Source of the DNA: Candidatus Poribacteria bacterium
Lineage (GTDB): Bacteria; Poribacteria; WGA-4E; PCPOR2b
DNA: 64,000 nucleotides
Reading direction: 5' to 3'
Assembly: GCA_003635265.1 (NCBI GenBank)
Contig: PYIZ01000049.1
Span: 1 to 64,000, forward strand
Of this stretch, positions 51,988 through 61,386 are shown in pieces (the stretch's first letter is position 1; every line of letters begins with the position of its first letter). The translations under genes and the position numbers were made by a program. The notes under the pieces were generated by a model that worked only from the letters and a program-made list of their open reading frames with translations, did no database searches and was not told the DNA's origin.

Positions 51988-53847
51988 TTAATTTGTTGCT
52001 CGCTCCATAATCTCCGTCATCCGAGCGACAAATGTGGGTGGGTCCACGGTATTCCCATCAACCAACAACGCGCCTTCGTAAAGCTGTAAAATACAGTTCT
52101 TAATAAGGGTTTCGTCGCCTTGGCTCTGGTTGAGTTGTGCGAGATTCCTTATCAACGGATGGGAAAAGTTGAGTTCCAAGATGCGCTTGGATCCAGTGAA
52201 ATCCTGATTCATCATTTTCATCATCCGTTCCATGTGAGCGTCCATACCCTCTGCCCCGACAACCAACGTTGCCGCTGAATCAACCAGTCTCTTGGAGGCG
52301 ACCACATCTTCTACCCTATCACCGAGGGTCTCCTTGAAAATAGCAATCAGGTTGGTATCCTCGATTAGGGTTTCATCTTGGCTCTCTTCATCTGTCTTGA
52401 GATCTATATCCGCTTTTTCGATGCTTTTCAGCGGTTTCCCCTCATATTCAAGTAGATGGGGAATATTGAACAGATCGACAGGATCGATGAAAAACAACAC
52501 CTCAATCCCACCCTTCCTGAAATATTCCAAATTTGGATTCCGTTCAACTGCCTCTCTGCTGTCACCTGACAGGTAATAGATCTCCTGCTGATCTTCCGAC
52601 ATCCCGGCGACATAATCCTTCAGCGAGGTAAATTTGTCACTTTCAGTTTTGGTCGACTCAAACCGTAAGAGCTCAAGCAGCCGATCTCTGTTGACGAAGT
52701 CCGAACTGAGTCCTGTCTTGAAGAGCAGGCCGAAATTCCTGAAGAATTTCTCATATTTCTCTGAGTCATCTTTCGCCCAGTCTTCTAGCAGAGAAAGTAT
52801 TCTGCCCGTTAAGGTTTCCTGGATACGTGCCATGACGGGACTCGATTGCGTCACCTCACGGGAAACATTCAAGGGCAGATCCTCGGTATCCACCACCCCT
52901 GATATAAATCGAAGGTATTCAGGCAGGAGTTCTTTGCAATCGTCCTGAATAAAAACCTTGCTCGAATACAGGTGCAGCGAACTCAGATCTTCCTCCCTAA
53001 GGAATCTGAGCGGTTGCGTTTCCGGTATAAACATCAACGCTCTGAAATTCACGCGACCTTCAAGAGATAGGTGCAGATGACCGAGCGGCGGATTGAGGTC
53101 GTTAGATATGAATTTATAGAACTCATTTCGTTCCTCCTCTGTTACCTCATTCCTATTCTTATGCCACAAGGCACTGACGGTATTCACCTGTTTTCCATTG
53201 ACCGAAACAGGAAAATCGACAAAATTGGAGTATTTTGTAATCACCTGCTCAACGCGATACGATTGGCTAAATTCCTTGGATTCGTCTTTCAGCTTGAAGG
53301 AGATTTGCGTCCCCCTCTGCAGGCGTTCAATCTCCTTGATGGTAAACTTGCCTTCACCCGTTGACTGCCACCGGAATCCCTTTGAGTCGGCATCTGCGTG
53401 GCGCGTTTCAATTGTGATTTCATTCGTGAGCATGAACACCGAATAAAAACCGATACCGAACTGACCGATCAGGTTGGCGTCGAAAGGCGTGTCTCCTTCC
53501 TTCATCCGCTCCAGAAATTCTAGCGTTCCCGAACTCGCAACGGTGCCAATCCTTTCGGTCAAATCGTCCCTAGTCATGCCGATGCCTGTATCTGTAATCG
53601 AGAATGTCTGTGCATTGGAATCGACAGCGATGTCAATCCGTAAAGGTGCTTCAGGATTTAGGATATTCTTATCCGTCAACTGCCTGAAGCGAATCTTGTG
53701 CAACGCATCGGAAGCATTGGAAATCAGTTCACGGATAGCGACTTCTGGGTGAGTATAAAGCGAATGGACAATAAGATGTAGAAGTTGCTTCATCTCTGCC
53801 TTATACTCAAATTCTTGGATTTCTTCGGTGTTGTTGCTATCAGCCAT
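51988..53847 (-). CDS. htpG: Chaperone HtpG (Hsp90)
   Basis: 619 residues. GHKL ATPase domain with EVAIRELISNASDALHKIRF, the DTGIGMTRDDL lid region and GQFGIGFYSVFML glycine loop; middle domain (LPLNVSREVTQSSP); C-terminal dimerisation domain. Complete and normal in length. The ATG at 53847 has AAAGGAGAATTTTGA upstream. Single gene; neighbours unrelated. Confidence 0.97.
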   Translation of the reverse strand: MADSNNTEEIQEFEYKAEMKQLLHLIVHSLYTHPEVAIRELISNASDALHKIRFRQLTDKNILNPEAPLRIDIAVDSNAQTFSITDTGIGMTRDDLTERIGTVASSGTLEFLERMKEGDTPFDANLIGQFGIGFYSVFMLTNEITIETRHADADSKGFRWQSTGEGKFTIKEIERLQRGTQISFKLKDESKEFSQSYRVEQVITKYSNFVDFPVSVNGKQVNTVSALWHKNRNEVTEEERNEFYKFISNDLNPPLGHLHLSLEGRVNFRALMFIPETQPLRFLREEDLSSLHLYSSKVFIQDDCKELLPEYLRFISGVVDTEDLPLNVSREVTQSSPVMARIQETLTGRILSLLEDWAKDDSEKYEKFFRNFGLLFKTGLSSDFVNRDRLLELLRFESTKTESDKFTSLKDYVAGMSEDQQEIYYLSGDSREAVERNPNLEYFRKGGIEVLFFIDPVDLFNIPHLLEYEGKPLKSIEKADIDLKTDEESQDETLIEDTNLIAIFKETLGDRVEDVVASKRLVDSAATLVVGAEGMDAHMERMMKMMNQDFTGSKRILELNFSHPLIRNLAQLNQSQGDETLIKNCILQLYEGALLVDGNTVDPPTFVARMTEIMERATN

Positions 53848-53902
53848 GATTCAAAATTCTCCTTTCGCCGTAGCTTCGTTACATTATCAAATGTGCGAGA
53901 TT

Positions 53903-54562
53903 TCAGTTGTCTGCCGTATCTAACCCCTTATTCGCCATAACGATATACACAGGATCCGTGTATTCATCGGTCTGCGGGGTGCAATCCGAAAACGTGATTT
54001 CTGTGTAGCTGCCCGCCAAACGGAAGTAATGCTGCACCAATTCGACGTGTTCAGCGTCAGAGGTTACGCGCCAGATGTACACCGCTTTTGTTGGGAACAG
54101 ACGATTGGAGAAGATGACGATGAACGGACTATCTGGCTGAAGAATGCGATGTACCTCACGAAAAACTTCAATTGGCTTTGTCAGGTACTGCATCGAAACA
54201 GTCATGATTACCGCTGCAAATTCCGCATCGTTGAAAGGGAGCGTTGGATCGGCATTGAGATCATGAATTACATATTCGTCAAGGACAGGATTGACCTGAA
54301 GTTCTACCGCGTTCAAGCCCAATCCGACGACACATTGCGCGGGAAACCCCTCGGGAAGGTGGGAAAAAGCACTGCTCATCAGGTCTAATATGGCGGCATT
54401 TCTCGGCAAGATTTGATCGAAAAATTCCTTGATTGCGGCGATTGCGTTGTCATCAATATGAGTGACGATACGGGGTTCGGCGTAAAACAGGCGATCATCG
54501 GTTTCGTCAATTCGTGCAAAGGCTTCAGGGGGGAATGATGTTTTCATTTCGAGAGTCATCAA
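53903..54562 (-). CDS. SAM-dependent methyltransferase-like protein
   Basis: 219 residues with a class I methyltransferase core: AAILDLMSSAFSHLP (motif I, less glycine-rich than usual), VIHDLNADPTLPFNDAEFAAVIMTVSMQYL (motifs II-IV region) and EVFREVHRILQPDSPFIVIFSNR. The HDLNA...LPF pattern is typical of small-molecule methyltransferases of the UbiE-like type. The altered glycine loop leaves some doubt about SAM binding. It is 25 bases upstream of the DUF1028 gene's stop on the same strand. Confidence 0.65.
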   Translation of the reverse strand: MMTLEMKTSFPPEAFARIDETDDRLFYAEPRIVTHIDDNAIAAIKEFFDQILPRNAAILDLMSSAFSHLPEGFPAQCVVGLGLNAVELQVNPVLDEYVIHDLNADPTLPFNDAEFAAVIMTVSMQYLTKPIEVFREVHRILQPDSPFIVIFSNRLFPTKAVYIWRVTSDAEHVELVQHYFRLAGSYTEITFSDCTPQTDEYTDPVYIVMANKGLDTADN

Positions 54563-54586
54563 AAAATTTAGCGTGTATCAACAGCT

Positions 54587-55315
54587 TTACTGCATACTTA
54601 ACCGTATTTTCAACAACCGATGTAGCTCTTTAATTGGCTGCTTGTGGTCATCAACCCGAAGATCGATATACCGATCATTAAAACCACCCTCTCCACCGTT
54701 TTCACGCACAACAAGCAACGCTGCTGCCTGCTGCCCACGCCGATCCCCGCCTTTTTCCTGACCCGCAATGAGTGCAGCCATCAGCTTTTCCGCTAGTTCC
54801 CCCTCTGTTGCCTCGAACGCCTTCCCCATCGCATCGACCACTGCTTCGCCGGTCAGTAAGTTGCCTTGTGCCGAGTAATTCTCTCCGCTACGCGCACCCG
54901 CCCATTCGAGACATTCGGCGCCGGTGTAGTTAGCAACGTTACCATCTGCATCAATAATGCCGACCTGACGCTGCGATCTGCCATCATCGCTGGCAACTAG
55001 CTGATCCAAGGCCTGTTGGGCAGTAAGTCCATTTTCCAGAAGCTCCAACCCTTTTGTCCCATAGGTTGTATTTGTCCACGATTGGGTCGCAACCGCACCG
55101 ACGCCCGCCTTTGCCCAAGGAACAACAGCACCAACGGCGAAAAACTTGGATTGAACGGCAACCCCAAGATCTCCATTCTCTGGATCGCGACCAACAATTG
55201 AAAAGGTTGTGATGGGGCGGTCATACGTTTTAGAATTAGGTTGATCCGATTCCATGCCGACGAAAGCAAGGACGCCGGTGTAGACTGTTGCACAGACAAA
55301 CCGGAGAGGTAACAT
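54587..55315 (-). CDS. DUF1028 family protein (Ntn-hydrolase-like)
   Basis: 242 residues from the ATG at 55315 (AAAGGAGAT upstream; the frame opens at 55405). A short hydrophobic start may be a signal peptide (MLPLRFVCATVYTGVLAFVG). The DUF1028 body begins TFSIVGRDPENGDLGVAVQSKFFAVG and has PWAKAGVGAVATQSWTN and GNLLTGEAVVDAM. The family is thought to adopt a fold like N-terminal nucleophile hydrolases; substrate unknown. The C-terminal LRVDDHKQPIKELHRLL resembles the common tail of longer members. Confidence 0.85.
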   Translation of the reverse strand: MLPLRFVCATVYTGVLAFVGMESDQPNSKTYDRPITTFSIVGRDPENGDLGVAVQSKFFAVGAVVPWAKAGVGAVATQSWTNTTYGTKGLELLENGLTAQQALDQLVASDDGRSQRQVGIIDADGNVANYTGAECLEWAGARSGENYSAQGNLLTGEAVVDAMGKAFEATEGELAEKLMAALIAGQEKGGDRRGQQAAALLVVRENGGEGGFNDRYIDLRVDDHKQPIKELHRLLKIRLSMQ

Positions 55316-55432
55316 GCAAGCAAATCTCCTTTGCGTGAAATGGGAAATAGGGTATTGGAGGGGCAAAAAAGGATTGGCGGGTTGCTCTACCTTCTTCTCT
55401 TCCAATCGTTCGTGTTTGACGTCAAGCCCGTC

Positions 55433-56731
55433 CTAATGTTTATCGGATCGGATCTTCATCGCTTCCGCGTGCCCCTGAAGCCCTTCAATTTGAGCGAGTT
55501 TGACAACAGATGGCGTGACCTTTTCTAAGGCGGTCTTGGTATAGGAGATGATACTTGTTTTTTTTAGGAAGTCGTCAACGCTTAACGGCGATGCATATCT
55601 TGCTGCTCCGCCCGTAGGCAGGATGTGATTGGGACCGGCGATATAGTCGCCGACGGATTCCGGCGTGTAGGGACCTAGCATGATCGCGCCCGCATTACGG
55701 ATAGCACCGACCCATTCGATTGGATTTTCTACCTCCAACTCGACATGTTCAGGTGCGATGTGGTTGGCGATCTCTATCGCTTCAGCTAAATCTGGAACGA
55801 CGAACGCCACGCCGTAGTTTTCAAAAGCACCAGTCAGTTCAGATTGGCGGGGTAGCTTTTGTGCTTGTCGTTCAATCTCTGCACAAACTTGCTCTGCAAT
55901 GTCCCTTGATGTTGTAATGAGAATAGCGGAACATTCCACGCTGTGTTCTGCCTGCGAAATCAGGTCTGCTGCAACATAGGCGGGATTTGCGGTGTGATCA
56001 GCGATAATCAGGACTTCGCTGGGGCCCGCCAACTTGTCAATATCGACGGGACCATAGACCTCTTTCTTCGCAAGCTGGACATACAGATTGCCTGGACCGA
56101 CGATTTTATCCACTTTTGGGATGGTATCTGTTCCATAAGCCATCGCACCAACTGCTTGCGCACCGCCACATTTGTAGATCTCGCGGACATCACATGCTGC
56201 TGCAGCGACAAGCATGTGTGGATCAATCTTTCGATTCCGCATCGGTCCCATGAAGACCGCAATCTCCTCAACACCCGCGACCTTCGCAGGAACCAGATTC
56301 ATAATCAGCGAGGAAACCAACAACTGGCTTACGGACGGGACGCATACACCGACACGTCTTAATGGACGGATGAGGTGTCCTAAAACCACGCCATCTGCTT
56401 CGGTAGACAACCATGAATTTCGTAACTGCTTCTGATGAAAGCGCTCAACGTTCGTCCGCGCAAGCCTGATTGCATCGTGGAATTCCGAATCGACCTGTGT
56501 AGAGGCATCATCAATTTCCGCGTCTGTGACTCGCATTTCTTCAATGGTGATTCGCGGAGCATCCAACTTGCGCGTATACTTAATAACAGCCCTGTCACCA
56601 TCTCTTTGGACATCTTGCAAAGTCTTACGGACAGTCCTCAGAATGTTTGGATCCTCTAATCCCCCACGCAGATTAAGTTTTTCGATAAAAGCCGCCGCTT
56701 CGTCCGAGTGCGCATCAAGAATGGCGATCAC
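55433..56731 (-). CDS. hisD: Histidinol dehydrogenase
   Basis: 432 residues from GTG at 56731, chosen because GAGGA precedes it and the length matches the family; the open frame extends to 56791. Catalyses the last two steps of histidine synthesis with NAD and zinc. Signature GPSEVLIIAD and DLISQAEHSVECSAILIT, with the His pair in HIAPEHVELEVENP. No other his gene is present. It lies next to murA, an adjacency also known from proteobacteria (murA-hisG-hisD). Confidence 0.95.
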   Translation of the reverse strand: MIAILDAHSDEAAAFIEKLNLRGGLEDPNILRTVRKTLQDVQRDGDRAVIKYTRKLDAPRITIEEMRVTDAEIDDASTQVDSEFHDAIRLARTNVERFHQKQLRNSWLSTEADGVVLGHLIRPLRRVGVCVPSVSQLLVSSLIMNLVPAKVAGVEEIAVFMGPMRNRKIDPHMLVAAAACDVREIYKCGGAQAVGAMAYGTDTIPKVDKIVGPGNLYVQLAKKEVYGPVDIDKLAGPSEVLIIADHTANPAYVAADLISQAEHSVECSAILITTSRDIAEQVCAEIERQAQKLPRQSELTGAFENYGVAFVVPDLAEAIEIANHIAPEHVELEVENPIEWVGAIRNAGAIMLGPYTPESVGDYIAGPNHILPTGGAARYASPLSVDDFLKKTSIISYTKTALEKVTPSVVKLAQIEGLQGHAEAMKIRSDKH

Positions 56732-56823
56732 AGAAAAATCCTCGTTTCTCGTCAACGTTCGTACAGATTTAGGACTTACGCAGCTGAACACTCAAAGCTA
56801 ACACCAGAAACGGGCGCGCAAGC

Positions 56824-56924
56824 CCTGATAGATCAGGATCCTCCCCGATTACATCGGGACAGGCGGAACGGGACGTGGCACGTATTTCTGGTTACGGCAT
56901 ACGGGGTATGCCTACTACCTTTTT
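56824..56924. repeat. Cluster of three intergenic palindromes
   Basis: CCTGATAGATCAGG (56824-56837), TCCCCGATTACATCGGGA (56842-56859) followed by CAGGCGGAACGG, and the GGCATACGGGGTATGCC unit (56896-56912) with its T-run. The second is shared with 12898-12949 and the third with 4953-4969. Confidence 0.55.
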
Positions 56925-58190
56925 TTAGTCGCTCACCCGGATAATATCTGCGCCAATACCCGCTAGTTTCTGTTCAATGTTCTCGTACCCACGGTCGATA
57001 TGATAGATACGGGAAACGACCGTTTCGCCCGCCGCTGCCATGCCTGCAAGAACAAGGACCGCACCGGCACGGAGGTCTGACGCCATGACAGGCGCGCCAC
57101 TGAGCCTGAGCTTACCACGTACCACCGCGTGGTTTCCTTCAACACGAATATCCGCCCCCATTCGATTGAGTTCGCTCGCGTGCATGAAGCGATCTAAGTA
57201 AATGCCTTCCGTGATAGTGCTAATACCCGGCGTGATACTAAGAAGTCCCATCATCTGCGCCTGCATATCCGTGGGAAAACCCGGATATGTATCGGTGGCG
57301 ATATGAACTGCTTGGAAGTCTCGCGGTGTCCTCACGCGGACACCATCATCCGCCCAATCCAATTGCACGCCTGCCTCAATTAATTTTTCGGACGTAGCAC
57401 CGAGGTGTTCAGCAGGGGCACCCTTCACAAAGACTTCTCCTTTCGTAACAGCGCCCGCAACCATGAATGTTCCCGCTTCAATACGATCTGGAATGACAGT
57501 ATATTCCGTGCCGTGAAGCTGTTTGACGCCATGTATTGTCAAGGTAGAGGTGCCAACCCCTCCGATATCTGCGCCCATAGCATTGAGGAAATTCGCCAAG
57601 TCAGCGACCTCTGGTTCGCAGGCAGCTCCACGAATAGTCGTTGTGCCGTCTGCCAATGTTGCAGCCATCATGACATTTGCAGTTGCGCCGACGCTTGAGC
57701 CGTGTGGACCTCTCAGGTACATCTCCGCGCCGACTAGTCTATTCGCTCGTGCTATGATATAGCCGCTGTCAATCTCAACCTCTGCACCCAACTGTTGCAG
57801 CCCTTTCAGGTGCAAGTCCACCGGACGGGGACCGATGGCACAACCGCCGGGGAAAGAGACTTTTGCAATACCTAAACGTGCGACGAGGGGACCCAGAACA
57901 TAAATTGATGCCCGCATCTTCCGGACAAGGTCATAGGGAGCTTCGTAAGCACTTCGGTCCCCCGGTTCGATGTAGAGCGTCGAATTCTCTAACTTCGTCG
58001 TCGCTCCCAATACCTCAAGCACTGCACATAGGCTATCAATGTCGTTCAGATTGGGAACGTTGTGAATAACGCTGGAACTGTCTGCCAAAATCGCGGCTGC
58101 AACAGCAATGGGAAGCGTTGCGTTTTTAGAACCACTGACTGAAATTGTGCCTTTGAGCTGCTTGCCACCGTTGATGATTAGTCTATCCAT
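56925..58190 (-). CDS. murA: UDP-N-acetylglucosamine 1-carboxyvinyltransferase
   Basis: 421 residues. First committed step of peptidoglycan synthesis. Start GGKQLKGTISVSGSKNATLPI with the catalytic-site Lys; VSFPGGCAIGPRPVDLHL carries Cys117, the phosphoenolpyruvate-binding and fosfomycin-reactive residue. TYPGFPTDMQAQMMGL and DLRAGAVLVLAGMAA also match. Full length. Shows that the organism makes murein. Confidence 0.97.
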   Translation of the reverse strand: MDRLIINGGKQLKGTISVSGSKNATLPIAVAAAILADSSSVIHNVPNLNDIDSLCAVLEVLGATTKLENSTLYIEPGDRSAYEAPYDLVRKMRASIYVLGPLVARLGIAKVSFPGGCAIGPRPVDLHLKGLQQLGAEVEIDSGYIIARANRLVGAEMYLRGPHGSSVGATANVMMAATLADGTTTIRGAACEPEVADLANFLNAMGADIGGVGTSTLTIHGVKQLHGTEYTVIPDRIEAGTFMVAGAVTKGEVFVKGAPAEHLGATSEKLIEAGVQLDWADDGVRVRTPRDFQAVHIATDTYPGFPTDMQAQMMGLLSITPGISTITEGIYLDRFMHASELNRMGADIRVEGNHAVVRGKLRLSGAPVMASDLRAGAVLVLAGMAAAGETVVSRIYHIDRGYENIEQKLAGIGADIIRVSD

Positions 58191-58370
58191 GATGAATTCT
58201 CCTTAGCGTAAAAATCTATCGCCGTTTAATCTTGCAGCAATTTGAAAATAAACTACTCAGAATAGATTCATGATTTCTATATGCATCAACGATGCCAAGT
58301 TAAAAACCGTTTCGTTACAGGCTTTGTGGGCTGATTTGCCCCAAATCTGGTGTGTTGGGATAACCACATG

Positions 58371-59342
58371 TCATCGCGTTACCTCGCTCATTTCAATGGT
58401 ATATTTCTCGCTGCGCTCGCTTTCTCCATCCTGTTTTTCGGGTCTCCGCCATAACTGCCACTCTTCCCTTACTTCAACAAGCTGCTCCGCCGGTGCATCT
58501 CGGACCTCTAAGACAGTTAGCGTACCCTGTGGAATCTGCGCCAGGATCTCTTCAAAGTCAAGGTCTCCGGATCCCGGAGGGTGATACGCCTCAAGGTCTT
58601 TGAGGTCGTGCAAATTCACGCCGATGAGGTTCTCCGTGTACGCCTCCAGCCAGCGCTTTGACCAACAGAGTCCCACCCGCTCCTGAAGCATGGCATGTCC
58701 GACATCGTGCCAATACCGCATGTTACTTCCCTTGAATTTCTCTAAGAACAAGCCAACCTCGTCAAAATTGGGAATCTGATGGTAACGCGGACGATTCTCG
58801 ATTGCCAAGTAGACCTCCATCCGCAGAGCCATCTCGTTCAACGTATCAAGGCTGAACAGCACGGCGTCCTGATGCTTCGCCTCCTTGCGTTTACGCCACT
58901 CGGTCACTTCCTCCACCTTCGCTCCAAATGCCTCAAATTCCCGTTCACCATATTCGTAGAAATCATACATTAGATAGGAGCGATCGTAGGTATCCACCTC
59001 GCCCAAATGGAGTACAACGATTGGGACTTCGATTTCGACCGCTAACTCCATCGTCCGAATCGTCTGCTTGATAGCTTCGTTCCGCGTATCGGCATCAAGA
59101 CTCGCTAAGTGAATCGGATCATTCTCCGCCTGCAATTGTGGAAAACCGTGCAGAACAGGACAAAAGTTGTGGATAGAGCAGATTTGTGTCGTCGCTAGGT
59201 GGGGCTTAATCTGCTCGACCTGTTCCTGCGCCAGGTGTCGGCTGAGCTCAATCGCATCAAACCCAAGTTCCTTGAGTTCATCAAGCAGTGCCACTCCATC
59301 AGGACGTTTCAAAGCGTTCCACATTGTCGAAATTGCTAACAT
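58371..59342 (-). CDS. Sugar phosphate isomerase/epimerase (xylose-isomerase-like TIM barrel)
   Basis: 323 residues. TIM-barrel AP-endonuclease-2 family: ELGFDAIELSRHL, VEIEVPIVVLHLGEV, LAIENRPRYHQIPNF and WHDVGHAMLQ hold the usual metal-ligand Glu/His/Asp positions. Substrate unknown. AAAGGAG precedes the ATG at 59342, which lies directly after the purN stop, so the two are translated from one mRNA. Related genes are common in sugar-catabolic clusters. Confidence 0.8.
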   Translation of the reverse strand: MLAISTMWNALKRPDGVALLDELKELGFDAIELSRHLAQEQVEQIKPHLATTQICSIHNFCPVLHGFPQLQAENDPIHLASLDADTRNEAIKQTIRTMELAVEIEVPIVVLHLGEVDTYDRSYLMYDFYEYGEREFEAFGAKVEEVTEWRKRKEAKHQDAVLFSLDTLNEMALRMEVYLAIENRPRYHQIPNFDEVGLFLEKFKGSNMRYWHDVGHAMLQERVGLCWSKRWLEAYTENLIGVNLHDLKDLEAYHPPGSGDLDFEEILAQIPQGTLTVLEVRDAPAEQLVEVREEWQLWRRPEKQDGESERSEKYTIEMSEVTR

Positions 59343-59343
59343 T

Positions 59344-59967
59344 TCACGACTCCTTTACTAAGACCTTTCTGCCAACAATTTCGAGTCTGCCCGCTGCACA
59401 CCACCGAACGACCTGCGGATACAGTTTATGCTCTTCAATATGAATCCGCTTGAACAGGCTTTCTTCATCATCATCGTCGAATACGGGCACCGAAGCTTGC
59501 GCGATGATAGGTCCAGTATCAATCCCTTCATCAATAAAAAAAACGGTTACGCCGCTGATTTTAGCGCCATACGCCAGTGTATCAGGTACGGAGTGCGCTC
59601 CCGGAAATGCGGGCAGTAGAGACGGATGAATATTGATAATACGGTTGCGGTACTTCCGCACAAACGCTGGCTGGAACAATTTCATAAAGCCTGCTAGAAT
59701 GATTAATTCCACTTCGTATCTGTCAAGGATTTTGGAAATTTCCGCATCAAATGCATCTCGATCCGGAAAATCCCGTACCCTCACCACATGGGTGGGAATA
59801 CCTGCCTCTTTTGCACGAGTAAGCGCGTAAGCTTTTCTTCGATCACTAATCACCACAGCAATTTCAACCCCACTATTTTTGTCGTGGTGGAGCTGATCAA
59901 TTAATGCCTGTAAATTGGTTCCGCTGCCAGAGGCTAGAACTGCGATTTTCATGTTTGCTGAACTCAT
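59344..59967 (-). CDS. purN: Phosphoribosylglycinamide formyltransferase
   Basis: 207 residues. Third step of purine synthesis, uses 10-formyl-tetrahydrofolate. Start IAVLASGSGTNLQALIDQ, signature IINIHPSLLPAFPGAHS with catalytic His, and DEGIDTGPIIAQASVPV with catalytic Asp. Full length. ATG at 59967; a second at 59952 (MKIAV) matches many homologs. It follows the PD-(D/E)XK-like gene by 5 bases. Confidence 0.95.
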   Translation of the reverse strand: MSSANMKIAVLASGSGTNLQALIDQLHHDKNSGVEIAVVISDRRKAYALTRAKEAGIPTHVVRVRDFPDRDAFDAEISKILDRYEVELIILAGFMKLFQPAFVRKYRNRIINIHPSLLPAFPGAHSVPDTLAYGAKISGVTVFFIDEGIDTGPIIAQASVPVFDDDDEESLFKRIHIEEHKLYPQVVRWCAAGRLEIVGRKVLVKES

Positions 59968-59972
59968 ATCTC

Positions 59973-60575
59973 TTAAATTGAGTGAATCATACTCAACAAA
60001 ATACCCAGAATTTTACCGATATCGTTGATATGATATTCGTCCAAATCGATATAGACGGTTTGTCCCTCTAACTTCAGAAATTTCCAAACGCTTCCCGTTG
60101 TGATTCCCCCGTAGATTGTGGTGATATTATTTTCCTCGCGCTCGTTAAATAATCTGGCGGCAACCATTTCCGCCACGCATTGACCGATACCATTCATAGG
60201 GTTATCATTTTTGGCTTCGACGATCGCAATGACGGGCGTAGTAATAAATAGTTGTTCCGTGGAGAGGCTAATGATAAAGTCGCACGCGCCGCTCAACCCT
60301 CTTTTTCTGTCCACATTAAACGCCTTACCTGAAAACAGACTAATCTGGTGATGTGTCTGTTCCAGAAGTTCAACTAAAACTGGGGCGACAATCAGTTCTG
60401 ATCGTGCCTTTTCCGTATTGATAGCGATCCCCAAAGACAGGTTTCTTTCTAACGTCTGGCGAAGAAAATCGCTGATTTCGACTTCTGCCGCCGCGGAAAA
60501 GAGCCCTCTTGATTCATCAGTAATCAGTTGAAAGACCTTTTTAGCTTCACTTAATGTAAAACGATTATAAGCCAT
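59973..60575 (-). CDS. PD-(D/E)XK nuclease-like protein, unknown function
   Basis: 200 residues. The middle reads GACDFIIS ... VIAIVEAKNDNPMNGIGQCVAEM, i.e. Asp in one strand and E-x-K in the next, with a following Q: the order of the PD-(D/E)XK nuclease core. No methylase or specificity partner is adjacent, so a restriction role is not supported. Families of this type are often found as single genes. The gene is directly upstream of purN. Confidence 0.55.
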   Translation of the reverse strand: MAYNRFTLSEAKKVFQLITDESRGLFSAAAEVEISDFLRQTLERNLSLGIAINTEKARSELIVAPVLVELLEQTHHQISLFSGKAFNVDRKRGLSGACDFIISLSTEQLFITTPVIAIVEAKNDNPMNGIGQCVAEMVAARLFNEREENNITTIYGGITTGSVWKFLKLEGQTVYIDLDEYHINDIGKILGILLSMIHSI

Positions 60576-60883
60576 CTTCCATTTTTCCTTTTCAGATTGA
60601 CTGGATCAACGCGAATGGCACCAAGCGGTCTGACTATGGACATTGCACACCCCTACGATTCAAAGGTTTGTCAGGGCACTGTCAGGTCTAAACTTTGAAG
60701 TGCGTAAGTCCTGGTATAGTTATATTCGGTGTATTTGAGTGGGTGCATTGCCTCCATTATACCCTATTTTCTGACCATGTGCGTCAGTGCTAACTTTGTC
60801 TGAATCGCGGATTATCGCGGATTAAGGGATTATACGGATTAAAAAACATCGGTGATGATTGTCTGAATCTGGATTTACTGGAT
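60576..60883. other. Non-coding region with GGATTA-type short repeats
   Basis: No gene is seen. Near 60805-60880 there are short imperfect repeats (AATCGCGGATTATCGCGGATTA; GAATCTGGATTTACTGGATT). Related sequence (AATCACGGATTA, minus strand) follows the second restriction-methylase relic at 63205-63240. Confidence 0.4.
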
Positions 60884-60985
60884 TCAAGGATTTTCAGGAT
60901 TTTGGGGCGGCGGTTTCTTCACAAGGGCGATTTCTTCAGGAGTCAAGTTGTATAACGAGTAACTGGTCAATCTCATTCCTCGGCT
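60884..60985 (-). pseudogene. Relic of the C-terminus of an Eco57I-type restriction/methylase gene (copy 1)
   Basis: Two minus-strand frames together read R-NEIDQLLV and then, one frame over, SLYNLTPEEIALVKK. This is the family's closing motif, of the form 'LEREIDQLVYALYGLTPEEIALVE'. The break between the two parts is a frameshift. Nothing else of the gene remains, and the 5' side runs into the small gene at 60973-61386. Confidence 0.5.
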
Positions 60986-61386
60986 CCGCCTAAAGCATCC
61001 GGGGATGGCGTTCTTGAAACGAATTTTGACCGTAGTGCGAGTTGAGTCGCTAAAAATAAAATGTCGTCCCGTCCATCTGGCCACGGTATAATATCAGCAT
61101 GTAAAAGATGTATAGAAGTTTCGGGTTCAACCTTTTGCTGGAGAGCGTAAACATCTTTTGCCAAAAGGTCAGCCCGACCGTACAGGGTCTTACCCCTCGG
61201 TTCAGCTACAAACTCATTACCAATTGACCAAATCGCGCTTTCGCTCAGTGTTGAGATACGGTAAACGGACAACCGTTTGTTTTTTGCTGGGACAAATGCT
61301 TTAGCTTTAACAGTCTGATCCGACGGACGAAACTCATTTCTACTCAGCATGAAACGACTAATTCTTTCATTTGGATCAATTGTCAT
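60973..61386 (-). CDS. Conserved-type small protein, unknown function
   Basis: 137 residues, soluble, with FRPSDQTVKAKAFVPAKNKRLSVYRISTLSESAIWSIG and LHADIIPWPDGRDDILFLATQLALRSKFV. Not recognised; looks like a compact alpha/beta protein with complete domain ends. Its start overlaps the TPR gene's stop by 11 nt, so the pair is probably translated together. Its last residues run to the edge of the methylase relic. Confidence 0.55.
   Translation of the reverse strand: MTIDPNERISRFMLSRNEFRPSDQTVKAKAFVPAKNKRLSVYRISTLSESAIWSIGNEFVAEPRGKTLYGRADLLAKDVYALQQKVEPETSIHLLHADIIPWPDGRDDILFLATQLALRSKFVSRTPSPDALGGAEE

Noticed and set aside
59973-60575. Restriction endonuclease gene
   Set aside because: It has a PD-(D/E)XK-like core, but no methylase or specificity gene is adjacent. 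The nearest relics are unrelated, decayed and several hundred bases away.
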